Shown: in pieces, positions 11,134-22,941 of the stretch
How positions within the stretch are numbered: the first letter of the stretch is position 1
Layout: each line of letters begins with the position of its first letter
Assembly: GCA_036873135.1 (NCBI GenBank)
Contig: JAPTYO010000010.1
Location: 15,097,134 to 15,161,133, forward strand
Direction of reading: 5' to 3'
DNA: 64,000 bases
Source: Clarkia xantiana subsp. parviflora
Lineage: Eukaryota > Streptophyta > Magnoliopsida > Myrtales > Onagraceae
Translations under genes and position numbers: made by a program
Notes under the pieces: model-generated
Database searches by the model: none
What the model saw: only the letters and a program-made list of their open reading frames with translations
Told to the model about the DNA's origin: nothing

Positions 11134-11700
11134 ATGATTATCAATGTGTTAGTCTTCATGGATGGGTCGATACGCTTTTATAAACCGTGCAATCTGGATG
11201 ATATGGATTACGAGGCGTGGAGTGAAATGGTAAGAGAACGACTTATAGCATGCGATGCACACGGCTGTATCATGGCTATAAGGGAAAAGATGTTTGTACC
11301 GCCGGACAGCAACCTAGTTCCCCGAACAGGGAACATAGGCTTGGGAGATAAAAAGGCTTGTAAGGTGATATTGGCAGCCTTGGATAAAGAGGTTGCAGAG
11401 GACTTCACGCTCAATTATTCTGTTGTTCAGCTTTAGGCCGCCCTTAAACTCCAGTTTGGTAGTGGAAAGGCAGCCGAAGCAAGAAAAGTAATAATGGAGT
11501 ATGTTGACCTACTTTCAAATGACACCAGCATAAAACCTGTGTGTAACCAACATATCGAAAGGTCCAATTGGAAAAAGATAATCAATATCTCACAGGGATA
11601 TCCGATATCATGGTTTGCTGATGACTATAGACTAGGTTACTTAATTGATACATTTAAGTACGCCATGTTCCTAATCAAAGAAAGCAACCAAAGGAGACTA
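11134..11700 (+). pseudogene. Copia gag remnant
   Basis: A 100-codon frame (11134-11436) reads CDAHGCIMAIREKMFVPP and DKKACKVILAALDKEVAEDF, matching the general layout of copia Gag N-terminal domains (a conserved W, a PP turn, then a helix before a stop). A TAG at 11434-11436 breaks the frame, and the reading continues in frame as QFGSGKAAEARKVIMEYVDL from 11455. The hAT MITE at 11702 interrupts it. In the living element this would be the capsid protein; here it is defective. Confidence 0.6.
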
Positions 11701-11701
11701 A

Positions 11702-12173
11702 TAGGGTTGTCAACGGGGCGGGTCGGGGCGTGTATCGCTTGCCCCGTACCCGCCCCACGGGTCGAGATGGTCGACCCGTACCCGCCCCACACAGTTCGCG
11801 GGGCGGGGCGGGTCGACCCGCGGGTCAACTATTAGTGGTACATAATATATTATTAGCAATTTAAACCCTAAATTCTATATTTACCATATACAAATTCAAT
11901 TTAAAATTTAAATCACAAATAATAAATTTAAATTCAAATCCAAATACAAGTCACAAATCCTAATTATTTTAACTGTGTATTATATTACCTATATAGTTTT
12001 ATATAAATACATGAAATATATATATTATCCACATACGGGGCGGGGCGGGTCAACGGGGCGGGGCAACCCCAAAACCGTACCCGCCCCACGGGTCACGGAT
12101 CGCGGGTCAACGGATCAAAATCGGAGCGGGGCTCCGCGGGTCACGGATTACCCGTGACCCGTTGCCACCCCTA
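11702..12173. mobile_element. hAT-type MITE, 472 bp, GGGGCGGG-rich
   Basis: Terminal inverted repeats TAGGGTTGTCAACGGG and its complement CCCGTTGCCACCCCTA. An 8-bp target duplication is GAGACTAA (11694-11701) and GAGACTGA (12174-12181), one mismatch. The ends are rich in CGGGTC and the core is AT-rich. Internal short frames are not genes. Confidence 0.85.
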
Positions 12174-12691
12174 GAGACTGAAAAGTTCCCCTATGCACTC
12201 CCGCAAGAGGACAAAGGAAATAGCAAAGGAAACAGGATCGAATTGGTCCTCAAACGAGATCCGTAGTGTGAAAAATACTACTGATTTTGTACCGTAAAAG
12301 GTACACCTCGTTTTCCATATATATATGAAACCGTTAAACGTTTTATATCATTGAAGTCAACTGATATAATTCACTTGTGAATTTCCTTCAGAGACGTTGG
12401 TGAAGATGGCTGGAGTTTTCCTTTTCAACTTTTTCCTTTACCTCTAAAGCTTTGTTGTATATCTTAGTTCAGTACCAATGTCTTCAAATTATCTTATCAA
12501 TAAATGTAAGAAATTATTTAATTGTGATTCAGAATTATTGAATAAAGTAGTAACCATTCGGTTCATGACATGGTTTACTTGTCAAAATTAATCGACCCGG
12601 TTAAACGGGACCGATCCGAAACGAACAACTAATTCGAGAATCCTCCAGTAAAACGGTTGGATCAAACAAACGTTCACTCATCTAATCAAAA

Positions 12692-14905
12692 CATCCATCG
12701 ATTGCGTAGTTCTAAAGCATACCGACCGAAAAAAATTACATTCTTTGTTAGTACTCCATTTAAAATAATTATTTGCGTAATAATTTAACATGTTCAAAAC
12801 GATTTGATCTTTAATTTGGAAGCAAAACGATTTAAACCACGGGATAAAACTGGTTTTATGCGCTATACGCGCGTGTACCTCGAGAGACAGAACACATCGT
12901 TTTAAAGTACAAATTTAAATGATGAAGTGTTTTAATGAATGAATGCTGAATTTTCGTTTATAATCCTTTGGAAATAACTCATTGATGACTACTATAGTCA
13001 GAAGTATGCTTTAATGCTACAACGATCAAGTAGGACATCAAAGCGCGTGAGGTGGAGTCTCTGGATGAGTTAACAAACGATAGGAAGTAGTCAGTAAAAC
13101 GGCTCTCCCACTATAAGCCTTGAACGAAAAGTTTGGCTAAGCAATCATATCATTAAATACTTCGAGAAACATAGTTTATGATTACATTATGTAAGGATTC
13201 AACATTAATTGTTCCTACAGGATGAAATTAAGTTGACCCATACTAATGTAACACTATGTTCCAACAAAATACACGTTACCATAAAAGCTAAGAATGATTC
13301 GGGTTAAACCTTATCATTAAGCAACATTAATTTGCGAATTAAACAAGCATTTAATAAGAGTACGGTCTACTCTTAGAAATATACAAAGTTTAAAATTAGC
13401 TTGGATTAAAGGTGCCGTGGTCGAACATGACACATTATAGAAATTTGAGGATAGATTTCCAATGCTTTGCGGAACGAAACAAATAAAAGTACTCATCGGA
13501 TTATGATTGGATAACAGAGATTCTCAGGTCCCACTTACTTCGAGTGGGAAAATGATATAGTATAAGTGAATGACATAGTAAATGATGATGAAAACATCCT
13601 CATAATAAATCCAGTGGGGGGCTCACTCCCCCTCACATAATCATCACTAAATGTTAATGCGAATCAAGTCGGACCTGCTAATCATAATGCTGAACTAATA
13701 CAACTGCCCATTATTCCTAGTGGGAGGGAAATGACCAATTTTGTTCCAGATCCTAGTGATCAAGGAATAAATCTCGGAGGTAAAATCCCGAGACCAAGAG
13801 GTCATTCTAAGAAAGTTGTAGATCAAAGTTCTAGCACCGCCATTGTTCCCAGTGGGAGTAATACTCCGAAAGGAAGCATTATTCCGAGTGGGAGTAACGA
13901 TCAGACTAAAGATGGGATTATCGAGCCTAAACTTAGTCTAAGGCAACGAACTTCTCTCAAGAAGTATCCCATCAAGTGAGACGTTCGTTCATGAACCAGT
14001 AACAGTTCAGCAAGCATTGGAAGAACCTCAAACGAAGGAATGGATGATGAAATTGGCTAAATGAGAACAAATTCGGTTTTGGTCTTTAGTTGATTTACTT
14101 GCTAACCACAGAGCTATAAAGTGAAACTTTAGAATTCACTACTGATGGAAAGGTCGAGTGGTGCAAAACTCGAACGATTGCGAAAGCATATACCCAAATT
14201 CACGGAGTGGACTTTGATGAGACAAACTCACCGACTGTGCGTTACACCACAGGCAGGGCAATCCTTGCCCTTATTGCAAGCCTCGATCCCGAGCCTGCAT
14301 AAAATGGATGTTAAGACCGCAATTCTCCACGGAAGCCTAGAGGATAAGATCTATATGGAGCAGCCAGAGGGTTTCATTACTCCCGGTAAAGAACGTAAAA
14401 GTTTACAAACTCCAAAGATCTATCTATGGTCTTAAACAATCGTCTCGGAAATAGTATCGCAGGTTCCACGAGGAAATCGTTGGAAACGGATTTGTGAACC
14501 TCCATGAGGATCCCTGCGTATACACTAAGACCTCCGGGTCTAAGCACGTCATCTTAACCTTATACGTGGATGACATACTAATTGCTGAAAACGATGTGAG
14601 TTTTATAAAACAATCAAAGTCCTGGTTGACATTAGTATTAAAAAAGAAAGACATGGAAGAGGCTACGTACATCTTAGGCATTAAAATCGCTAAAGATCGT
14701 GCCGCCCGGAGATTGTGTTTATCTAAAAAATCTCATATCAATAAACCGTTAAAGAGATTCAGAATGCTGAATGCCAAACCCGTGGAAACGCCGGTTGTAC
14801 TCGGGTGCGCGCTGTCAAAAGCGTGATGGACCGAAGAACCTGCGTGAGCATGAACAGATGAAGAGTGGCAGGTATTTGAGCATGGTAGGAAGCTTAATGT
14901 ACGCC
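12692..14905 (+). repeat. Internal tandem duplication of the copia element, copy 1
   Basis: 2.2-kb unit beginning ATCCATCGATTGCG and ending AATGTACGCC. It is followed head-to-tail by copy 2 at 14906-17698. The junction at 14905/14906 fuses MVGSLMYA codons to unrelated sequence, so copy 2's right end (17698, running into VLCTRSDICYAVG) preserves the original order. Confidence 0.85.
13731..14826 (+). pseudogene. Copia reverse transcriptase remnant, copy 1
   Basis: Segments: a linker frame 13731-13979, then MDVKTAILHGSLEDKIYMEQ...GFITPGKE (about 14303-14397), then YVDDILIA (about 14563) and GIKIAKDRAARRLCLS. Those are RT motifs, with YVDD the catalytic box. Stops and frame changes separate them, so no full RT can be made. 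Confidence 0.75.
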
Positions 14906-15985
14906 ATCCATCGATTGCGTAGTTCTAAAGCATACCGACCGAAAAAAAATTACATTATTTGTTAGTACTCCATTTAAAATGATTATTTGCGTAATAATTA
15001 AACATGTTCAAAACGATTTGATCTTTAATTTGGAAGCAAAACGATTTAAACCACGGGATAAAACTGGTTTTATGCGCTATACGCGCGTGTACCTCGAGAG
15101 ACAGAACACATCGTTTTAAAGTACAAATTTAAATGATGAAGTGTTTTAATGAATGAATACTGAATTTTCGTTTATAATCCTTTGGAAATAACTCATTGAT
15201 GACTACTATAGTCAGAAGTATGCTTTAATGCTACAACGATCAAGTAGGACATCAACTATGACATTAAAGCGAAAGCTTAAATGCATAGCCCGTGAGGTGG
15301 ATAAGTCTCTGGATGAGTTAACAAACGATAGGAAGTAGTCAGTAAAATGACTCTCCCACTATAAGTCTTGAACGAAAAGTTTGGCTAAGCAATCATATCA
15401 TTAAATACTTCGAGAAACATAGTTTAAGATTACATTATGTCAGGATTCAACATTATTTGTTCCTACGGGATGACATTAAGTTGACTCATACTAATGTAAC
15501 AATATGTTCCAACAAAATCGGTTGACACGTTACCATAAAAGCTAAGAATGATTCGGGTTAAACCTTATCATTAAGCAGCATTAATTAGCGGATTAAACAA
15601 GCATTTAATAAGAGTACGGTCTACTCTTAGAAAGATACAAAGTTTAAAATTAGCTTGGATTAATGGTGTCGTGGTCGAACATGACACATTATAGAAATTT
15701 GAGGATAGATTTCCAATGCTTTGCGGAACGAAACAAACAAAAGTACTCATCGGATTATGAATGGATAACGGAGATTCTCAGGTCCCACTTACTTCGAGTG
15801 GGAGAATGATATAGCATTAGTGAATGACATAGTAAATGATGATGAAAACATCCTCATAATAAATCCAGTGGGAGGGCTCACTCCCCCTCACATAATCATC
15901 ACTAAATGTTAATGCGAATCAAGTCGGACCTGATTATCATAATGCTGAACTAATACAACTGCCCATTATTCCTAGTGGGAGGGAA

Positions 15986-17036
15986 ATGACCAACTTGGTT
16001 CCAGATCCTAGTGATCAAGGAATAAATCTCGGAGGTAAAATCCCGAGACCAAGAAGTCATTCTAAGAAAGTTGTAGATCAAAGTTCTAGCACCGCCATTG
16101 TTCCCAGTGGGAGTAATACTCCGAAAGGAAGCATTATTCCGAGTGGGAGTAACGATCAGACTAAAGATGGGATTATCGAGCCTGGACTTAGTCTAAGCCA
16201 ACGAACTTCTCTCAAGAAGTATCCCATCAAGTGAGACGTTCGTTCAAGAACCAGTAACGGTTCAGCAAGCATTGGAAGAACCTCAAACGAAGGAATGAAT
16301 GATGAAATTGCCTAAATGAGAAAAAATTCGGTTTTGGTCTTTAGTTGATTTACCTGCTAACCACAGAGCTATAAAGTGAAACTTTAGAATTCACTACTGA
16401 TGGAAAGGTCGAGTGGTGCAAAACTCGAACGATTGCGAAAGGATATACCCAAATTCACGGAGTGGACTTTGATGAGACAAACTCACCGACTGTGCGTTAC
16501 ACCACAGTCAGGGCCATCCTTGCCATTACTGCAAGCCTCGATCCCAAGCCTGCATAAAATGGATGTTAAGACCGCAATTCTCCACGGAAGCCTAGAGGAT
16601 AAGATCTATATGGAGCAGCCAGAGGGTTTCATTACTCCCGGTAAAGAACGTAAAAGTTTGCAAACTCCAAAGATCTATCTATGGTATTAAACAATCGTCT
16701 CGGCAATAGTATCGCAGGTTCCACGAGGAAATTGTTGAAAACGGATTTGTGAACCTCCATGAGGATCCCTGCGTATACACTAAGACCTCCGGGTCTAAGT
16801 AAGTCATCTTAACCTTATACGTGGATGACATACTAATTGCTGAAAAACGATGTGAGTTTTATAAAACAATCAAAGTCCTGGTTGACATCACTATTCAAAA
16901 AGAAAGACATGGAAGAGGCTACGTAGATCTTAGGCATTAAAATTGCTAAAGATCGTGCCGCCCGGAAATTGTGTCTATCTCAAGAATCTCATATCAATAA
17001 ACCGTTAAAGAGATTTGGAATGCTGAATGCCAAACC
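15986..17036 (+). pseudogene. Copia reverse transcriptase remnant, copy 2
   Basis: Repeats the RT motifs of copy 1 (MDVKTAILHGSLEDKIYMEQ at about 16558-16617), with further stops. The YVDD box region near 16817 has an extra A (GAAAAACGA), shifting its frame. Confidence 0.7.
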
Positions 17037-17563
17037 TAGGCTTGGGCATAAAAACCGGTCCGGCCGGACTGGTTCGGAACTGGTCTGGAACCGGACCGTT
17101 TGGAACCGGTCCGGAGTGGACCAGTCTAAATTGGACTGGTTTGTAACCCCTAAATTGGAACCAGTCCAAGGGGTATACCAAACCAGTCCAATAAACCAGT
17201 CCGGACCGGACCGGTTTTGAACCGCTTTTTAGTAAAAAAAAAAAAAAAGTTTTTGACCGAGACTATTTTAAAAAAAAAAAAAAACCGGTTTTTGACCAGT
17301 TTTGACCGGTTTCTGACTGGTTTTGGACCGATTTTTATTGATAAAACCGGTCCGACATATAAAACCGGTCCAGGACTTGTTTTTTTAAAAAACAGTCCAA
17401 AACCGGTTCTGGACCGGTTCTGGACCGGTTCAAACCAGTCCAGTTTTTTTTAGACCAACCTAAGCCAAAAAAAACCCTAGTTATTACTGGACCGGACCGT
17501 TTAAAATAGTTCCGGTCCGGTCCGGAACCGGTTCAGCCTGAACCGGTTCAGTGCCCACCCCTA
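17037..17563. mobile_element. hAT-type MITE, 527 bp, ACCGGTCC-rich
   Basis: Inserted in RT copy 2 between AATGCCAAACC and CGTGGAAACG. TIRs TAGGCTTGGGCA and TGCCCACCCCTA. Perfect 8-bp target duplication GCCAAACC (17029-17036 and 17564-17571). Composed largely of GGACCGG/AACCGG repeats. Absent from copy 1, so it inserted after the tandem duplication. Confidence 0.9.
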
Positions 17564-17668
17564 GCCAAACCCGTGGAAACGCCGGTTGTACTCGGGTGCG
17601 CGCTGTCAAAAGCGTGATGGCCCAAAGAACCTGCAGAAGCGTGAACAGATGAAGAGTGTGGCGAGTAT

Positions 17669-18043
17669 TTGAGCATGGTAGGAAGCTTAATGTACGCCGT
17701 TCTCTGCACTCGTTCGGACATCTGTTACGCTGTGGGCCTAGTAGCAAGATTCCAATCAATCCCTAGCTATCAACTTTTAAAAACCGTAAGACGAGTCATA
17801 CAGGTACTGCCGACTACGTATTGTGAAATGATGGCAGGAAGAAAGAATTGACCGGTTTCAGTGACGCCGACCATGGGGCGATCTGAATGATCGTAAGTCC
17901 ACCATAGGAGGGGTATTCCTCCTTGCTATATGCCGCGATTTCATGGACGAGCAAGAAGCAATCATGTATCGCGCTGTCTACGATGGAATCAGAATTCGTT
18001 GCCCTCTCCAAAAACGCACATGAGCGGTCTGGCTGAAAAGGAT
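17669..18043 (+). pseudogene. Copia RNase H remnant, part 1
   Basis: Reads MVGSLMYAVLCTRSDICYAVG (RT/RNase H connection) then [11 protein letters not shown] with stops, and is cut at TTCTTACTG by the MULE MITE. It resumes at 18864. Confidence 0.7.
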
Positions 18044-18051
18044 TCTTACTG

Positions 18052-18863
18052 GGGTTAAGAACCTATGAAAGTTCTGAACTATCACTCATGTTAACAGGAG
18101 AGGTCTGAAATTTAAAAAGTTAATAACGGAGGTCTGAAATTTCAGTTTTGTTGATAACAGCGGTCTCCATTAGTTTTTTTCCGTTAAAACTAATAGAAGT
18201 TGGTCACATGCTTGGCATGTGACCGGAAATAAAATAAATTTCTAAAAATACCCTTCTATCAAGTGTGCCCCTCATATGCTTGAAGTGAAAAGACCAAAAT
18301 GCCCTTGAAGCCACCACGGCTCCACCAACCCAGCTCCGGCGACCACCAACCGTACTCCGGCGACCACCAACCGTACTCCGGCGACCACCACCGTACTCCG
18401 GCGACCACCACCGTACTCCGGCGACCACCACTAAGGCTCCGATTGGGCCCAAATCGGAGCCACCGGCCCCGATTGGGCTCCGATCAGAGCTTTTTTGCTG
18501 AGGTGGTGGCCGGAGTCGGGTCGTCGGAGTCGAGGTGGTGGTCGTCGGTCAGGTGGTGGTGGCCGGAGTCAGGTGGTGGTGGCCGGAGTCGGGTGGCGGT
18601 GGACGGAGTTGGGTGGTTTTAATTTGACTTTAGGGGTAAAATTGTCATTTCACATTTCCTTAAATAAGATATTAAATAAAACAAAATATTAAAGGGGCAA
18701 AAATGTCATTTCACACAATTCTGTTAAATTTAACCCTAGAAATGGATGAAAAACCTCAAACCAACAAAATTGAAATTTCAGACCTCCGTTATTAACTTTT
18801 TAAATTTCAGACCTCTCCCGTTAACATGGGTGATAGTTCAGACCTTTCATAGGTTCTTAACCT
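18052..18863. mobile_element. MULE-type MITE, 812 bp (family F)
   Basis: TIRs GGGTTAAGAACCTATGAAAG and its complement CTTTCATAGGTTCTTAACC. Perfect 9-bp target duplication TTCTTACTG (18043-18051 and 18864-18872), as expected for Mutator-like elements. Long arms repeat GAGGTCTGAAATTT blocks. The GC-rich core (about 18310-18620) holds tandem CCGGCGACCACC and GGTGGTGGCCGGAGTC units on the two sides, so its short frames are repeat artefacts. Confidence 0.88.
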
Positions 18864-19141
18864 TTCTTACTGCATTATTGGGCACTGACGAATTGAGGAA
18901 GCCTGTAAAGGTATTCTCTGACAGTCAAGCTGCCATGGCGGCAATTAAGAATCCAAAGTACCATAGTAGGACTGAGCACATTGATGTGAAGTATAATTAT
19001 GCTAAATTAGTAGTGGAAGACAATATAATCACTTTAGAATACTTGTCCACTGACGATATGGTGGCGGATCCATTGACTAAACATTTACGCAGAAAGATTT
19101 TTGAAAAGCACGTAAAACTGCTTGGATTGCGTAGGTTTTAA
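18864..19141 (+). pseudogene. Copia RNase H remnant, part 2
   Basis: Open to its stop: ALLGTDELRKPVKVFSDSQA, HSRTEHIDVKYNY, and DDMVADPLTKHL. These are the copia RNase H C-terminal motifs (SDSQAA, EHID, ADPLTK). This is the original 3' end of pol, separated from part 1 only by the MITE. Confidence 0.85.
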
Positions 19142-20266
19142 TGAGTGGCTTGTATCAGTGATAACATTTTGATTATTGAAAGTTATATTTTAATTAAAGA
19201 ATTGCAAATTTTGAGTACATGATCTATTGACGTCATGCTGATTAATAACATCGGATTTTACGGTCTATAAACTAAGTCGTAGGAGGATGTAAAAGTTCTC
19301 TGTCCAAAATTATGTCGAATGTGGGCCTTGCCTCGTCACACAGGCACGGTCGTCTTGTAGGTGAGGGGGACCTCAACCATAACAAGATTGGCTGAGAACC
19401 AGGGGGATAAACCTGGTTATACGAAACGATCACCTAGTCTCGGTAAAACGCGACTTGACCTTCGTTTTGTAAATCACCGTGATGGACCTTGTCCATCAAA
19501 TAACCACATTCAGGGCCAGATGAAATATTCTGTGGTAGCATTATTGACATCTCCCAATCCTGGCTAGTTCAGGTATGTTATCGACGCGTGCTTCATACTA
19601 CGCGTGTCACGTTCGACCACGGGGTCATGCTCGATTATGCTAGCTAGGATCCTTGAGATACCTATGGGCGCAGACTTCTTCACCTCGAGCGTGTGATTGA
19701 TCATGGGTACCATATGAAGAGGCGCCCAAAGTATCCTCATGGACTCGGAACTCATACCTAAGGCCAGGCTCAATGTTTGCTTCCCGGCGTACGAGCGTAG
19801 TGCTGAAGAAAAAGGCAAAGTGACCACGTCTTTGGAAACCGATTGAGTTTGACTAAGGGTATGAGGGATGGGGATGGTCAAGTTCACCTGTAATTCACCG
19901 ACTCTTGTATTCACTAGGTGGCCACCAACCAGATATTACTTGAAGGTTGTGAATACTTGTACGGATGCCCTGGAGAAGTATTCCTATGTGGAAAACTGGG
20001 CAATTGGAGAATTACTGTTGACCAAGGATACAGTGAGATACGATTTATATTGTAAACAGGCTGATTGACGACATGGAATCAACGTTCCGCTGGCGCTACA
20101 ACACTCCTAACAGATGAGTAGCACGATGCCCGTCGTATCCACCTGTCGCATGGCAAACCTCGTATGAACTGTTCGGAAGCAGGGACCAGACCAGAAGACG
20201 GAAATGTTAATGCGATTCGGATAACGTTACATTAACATGCACCCTCCCATTCCGGCGAGTGGGAGC
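19142..20266 (+). other. 3' untranslated region of the copia element
   Basis: About 1.1 kb between the pol stop and the PPT. No coherent frame. A purine-rich GAGTGGGAGC at 20257-20266 directly precedes the 3' LTR and is the probable polypurine tract. Confidence 0.6.
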
Positions 20267-20878
20267 TGTTAGCATAAGGTGTATGGGCGCCGTAAATGGT
20301 AGCCCGTTAATATGTGTATACGTTACCTAAGTCAATTGGGTAAATGTCACATTAGGGTAATTGGGCCAGACCCAAATCCCTAATAACATGAGAGGCCCAA
20401 AATTGGGCCTCCCTTATACACTATAGGTGGCCGGCCGAAACAAGGAATACCACATGGAATGGAGTGGACTTTTGTCCACTCCATTCCTCCTATATATAGT
20501 GGTGTCTTGGGATTTTCCTAAGCAATTCTCACAACTCTTCTCAAGCGTAAATTGGAGTGAATTCCTTCACTCCATTAGTTAAAGTTTCGGCCGAACCACT
20601 CATTCACCAAGGGTGTGCCAAATTGCTTTCGAGCAATCTATCCGAGGATCTGTCCCCGCCGAAGAACTGGTCAGAGGATTTGCTGTGGAACTATATATTT
20701 CGTGGGACTTCCTTCTAGGAACTTGCACGAGGTCCCGATCGGTGGATCGTGAACTCCCTCCACATCAATCTTGGGCAGGAAAGCTATTGAGGTTTGTGTA
20801 CATTATTCCGCTGCGTAATTATTTTACTTGCATGTACACGTTTAGCATTCCGTAGTATTACTTCCCCGTAATCCAACA
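20267..20878 (+). repeat. 3' LTR of the 8.4-20.9 kb copia element
   Basis: Starts TGTTAGCATAAGG, ends CCGTAATCCAACA, aligned end to end with 8448-9056. Followed by target duplication AAAGT (20879-20883). Confidence 0.9.
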
Positions 20879-20883
20879 AAAGT

Positions 20884-21502
20884 ACCATTGCGCAAATTCA
20901 CAAATAAATTTTAGATGCTCGTACCGCATGCTACCATTGGTCGTCGGACCCGTGTCACGCATCTGTTCTTTAACAGATATGGCTTCGATGACCACTGACG
21001 ATATCTCGCCGGAGATAGAGATGGCTCTGCCACCGAGACTGTCAGCCGCCTGTACCGCCTGGTATCTTCGTTCACCGGCTCCGCGTCAGGCGTCTGTTAA
21101 AAATCAGTGAAATTTTAATTTCGATTAGTTACATACATTGAATCTTGAATGGTCCAAAATTTTAATTGCGATTAATTGCATACACTGAATCTAGAACGGT
21201 TCGAAATCAGGGAAATTTTAATTGCGATTAATTGCATACATTGAATCTTGAACAGTCCGAAATTTTATTTGCGATTAATTGTATACATTGAATCTTGAAC
21301 GGTTCGAAATTAGCGAAATTTTAATTGTGATAATTGCAACTTAAAAACCCTCAGCTCCCTAGTGCAATCAATGTTATGGAGTTAATGACTACAAAACCCT
21401 TAGTTCAATTTTTATAAATGTCGATTAACGTAAAAAACAAAATTCTCAACTCTACATTCATTATGTTATTATCTTTCTTTCAGAATTTATAATATATATA
21501 GA
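20884..21502 (-). mobile_element. Helitron-like repeat, 5' part
   Basis: Continues the element begun at 8269. It contains a 50-60 bp subrepeat (CATACATTGAATCTTGAACGG with TTAATTGCGATTAATTG) repeated about four times. On the - strand the 5' end is A followed by TCTATATATATTATAAATTC. The 60-66 codon frames here are not conserved in the 33-kb sister. Confidence 0.55.
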
Positions 21503-21778
21503 TATATAGATAATTTGACTGACAAAAAACAAAGGGTAAATAATCAAAATAAAAAATCCGGGAGGTAAATGTAAGATTTTAAAGAACAAAATTTTAAACA
21601 ATTACATTTATAGGGTAAAAAAATATACATCCACCAAAATTTGAGATGGAGCAATTGCTACTCTTACCTATATAGCTTTGTTTATGCTTTTTCTTTATCA
21701 ACAATTGGTTTTATGATGGAACTCCAAATGTACAAACAGTTGCTCTTTACTGGGTTGTTAGGCTCGGCTAATGTGTAA

Positions 21779-22208
21779 TTCACAGCTAAAAAAAATTTAG
21801 TTGATTTTTTATTTCCGCCGCATGCTCAAATATCGTAAACTTCTTCAAATTTATTCAAATTTGGCGACACTTCCGAATTGCGTCATTTCTTTTTATATTA
21901 ATTTGACGCTTTTCAAAGCGTCGTTTAGTCTTGATTTAAGTAATATACTTTTCAAGAAAAAAAAACTATTATAACAACGAGTGATGCGTTGCCACTTGCA
22001 TGTACTGTCGACGAAAGCAAAGCGTCGCCTCTCTTTTAAGAGTTTTGCTACGCTTGTTGCAAGCGTCGCAATTTTTTTCACGGCGGTGATAAAAAAAATG
22101 ACATATGTACTTGCGTCGGCAAAAACGTCCGCAGTTTCATGATAACTCATTCTTGTGTTAAGAGAATTCATATCCACCGTCACGAGAAGCTAGTTTTTTT
22201 TTGTAGTG
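21779..22208. mobile_element. Probable CACTA-type non-autonomous element
   Basis: The right end is the complement of CACTACAAAAAAAAAC, a standard En/Spm terminus. The left end CACAGCTAAAAAAAAT is a weaker match. The interior repeats AAAGCGTCG/CGACGCTTT motifs, as CACTA subterminal repeats do. The 3-bp target duplication is not certain. Confidence 0.45.
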
Positions 22209-22636
22209 AATGGTAGGTTTTGATTGACAATGTTGGATCCATTAACCCACATTTCATGTTTTTCCAGGTCCAGACTGAATGTGAAGGGCAGTTTGTTTCA
22301 AAATTTGTCACAATTCGTCTAGATTTGATTAGTCGGTGTCTTAATTAAAGAGCCCTCCAATGAATACTGGGATGTAAAAATGGTAAAATTCCACCGTGTT
22401 CGAAATACTAAATTAGTTGGTATTCACAAATTAGAGCACCATATATAAATAAATAAGTCGGGCTATATATATATGTCCTCCTATTACCATACCAGAAGAA
22501 AACAAATCAACCTCCAACAATAAAATAGAAGTTTGGCTGATTACAGTTCTGCAGGTTTTCCTTGCAACTGTCTCTTCCTGTTCTTAGTCGTATTCTCATC
22601 CAACCGTATCTAGCTAGGAACAACCGAACAAGTGGA

Positions 22637-22825
22637 TACATGACGCCGCTGAAGATGGCTATTATATTATTAGCCGATTCTTTTGAAATATGACAACTAG
22701 TTCCCATACAAAATTATTGGAAACATAGGAGGACAAGACGTGTATAATTACTGCGTCAAACAGAACATAGAGCAAAACCTATGTTCAACTTGATTACATA
22801 AAAACTTAATGATATAAATTTGCAA
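22637..22825. repeat. Tandem-duplicated Gnk2-2 upstream segment, distal copy
   Basis: Shares GGCTATTATATTATTAGCCGAT, TGAAATATGACAA, CCATACAAAATTATT and GAGCAAAA.CTATGTTCA with 23507-23640, the proximal promoter of Gnk2-2. No gene body follows it. Confidence 0.7.
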
Positions 22826-22941
22826 AATAGGGATGACTGGATGAGCACCAGACCGGTTCGGCCCGAATATTAAATTGAACTTTGATGCAATGAAATAACT
22901 TTAATTAAATCTCCACCCATTGTACTGCAACGGGATATACC

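Larger units (their letters stand above)
14906..17698 (+). repeat. Internal tandem duplication of the copia element, copy 2
   Basis: Second head-to-tail copy of 12692-14905, lengthened by the hAT MITE at 17037-17563. It carries a 33-bp stretch near 15255-15290 that copy 1 lacks, otherwise scattered substitutions only. Confidence 0.85.
8448..20878 (+). mobile_element. Degenerate 12.4-kb Ty1-copia retrotransposon
   Basis: Bounded by LTRs of 609 and 612 bp and a 5-bp target duplication. It has a PBS, a roughly 2-kb leader, a gag remnant, RT and RNase H remnants and a PPT. Domain order (RT before RNase H, YVDD, EQPEGF-type motif) indicates copia. Protease and integrase were not found. The frames are broken by many stops. 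The size is inflated by a 2.2-kb internal tandem duplication, two hAT MITEs (11702-12173, 17037-17563) and one MULE MITE (18052-18863). The LTRs differ at about two dozen positions (about 4% by eye), so the element is not recent. Confidence 0.85.

Noticed and set aside
11494..11835. 113-codon ORF crossing a GC-rich boundary
   Set aside because: First part is copia gag, second part is the hAT MITE; it is not a single gene.
18204..18692. Overlapping ORFs rich in Gly/Arg/Pro (82-107 codons)
   Set aside because: Produced by GGTGGTGGCCGGAGTC-type tandem repeats in the MITE core; all frames are open because the repeat lacks stops.
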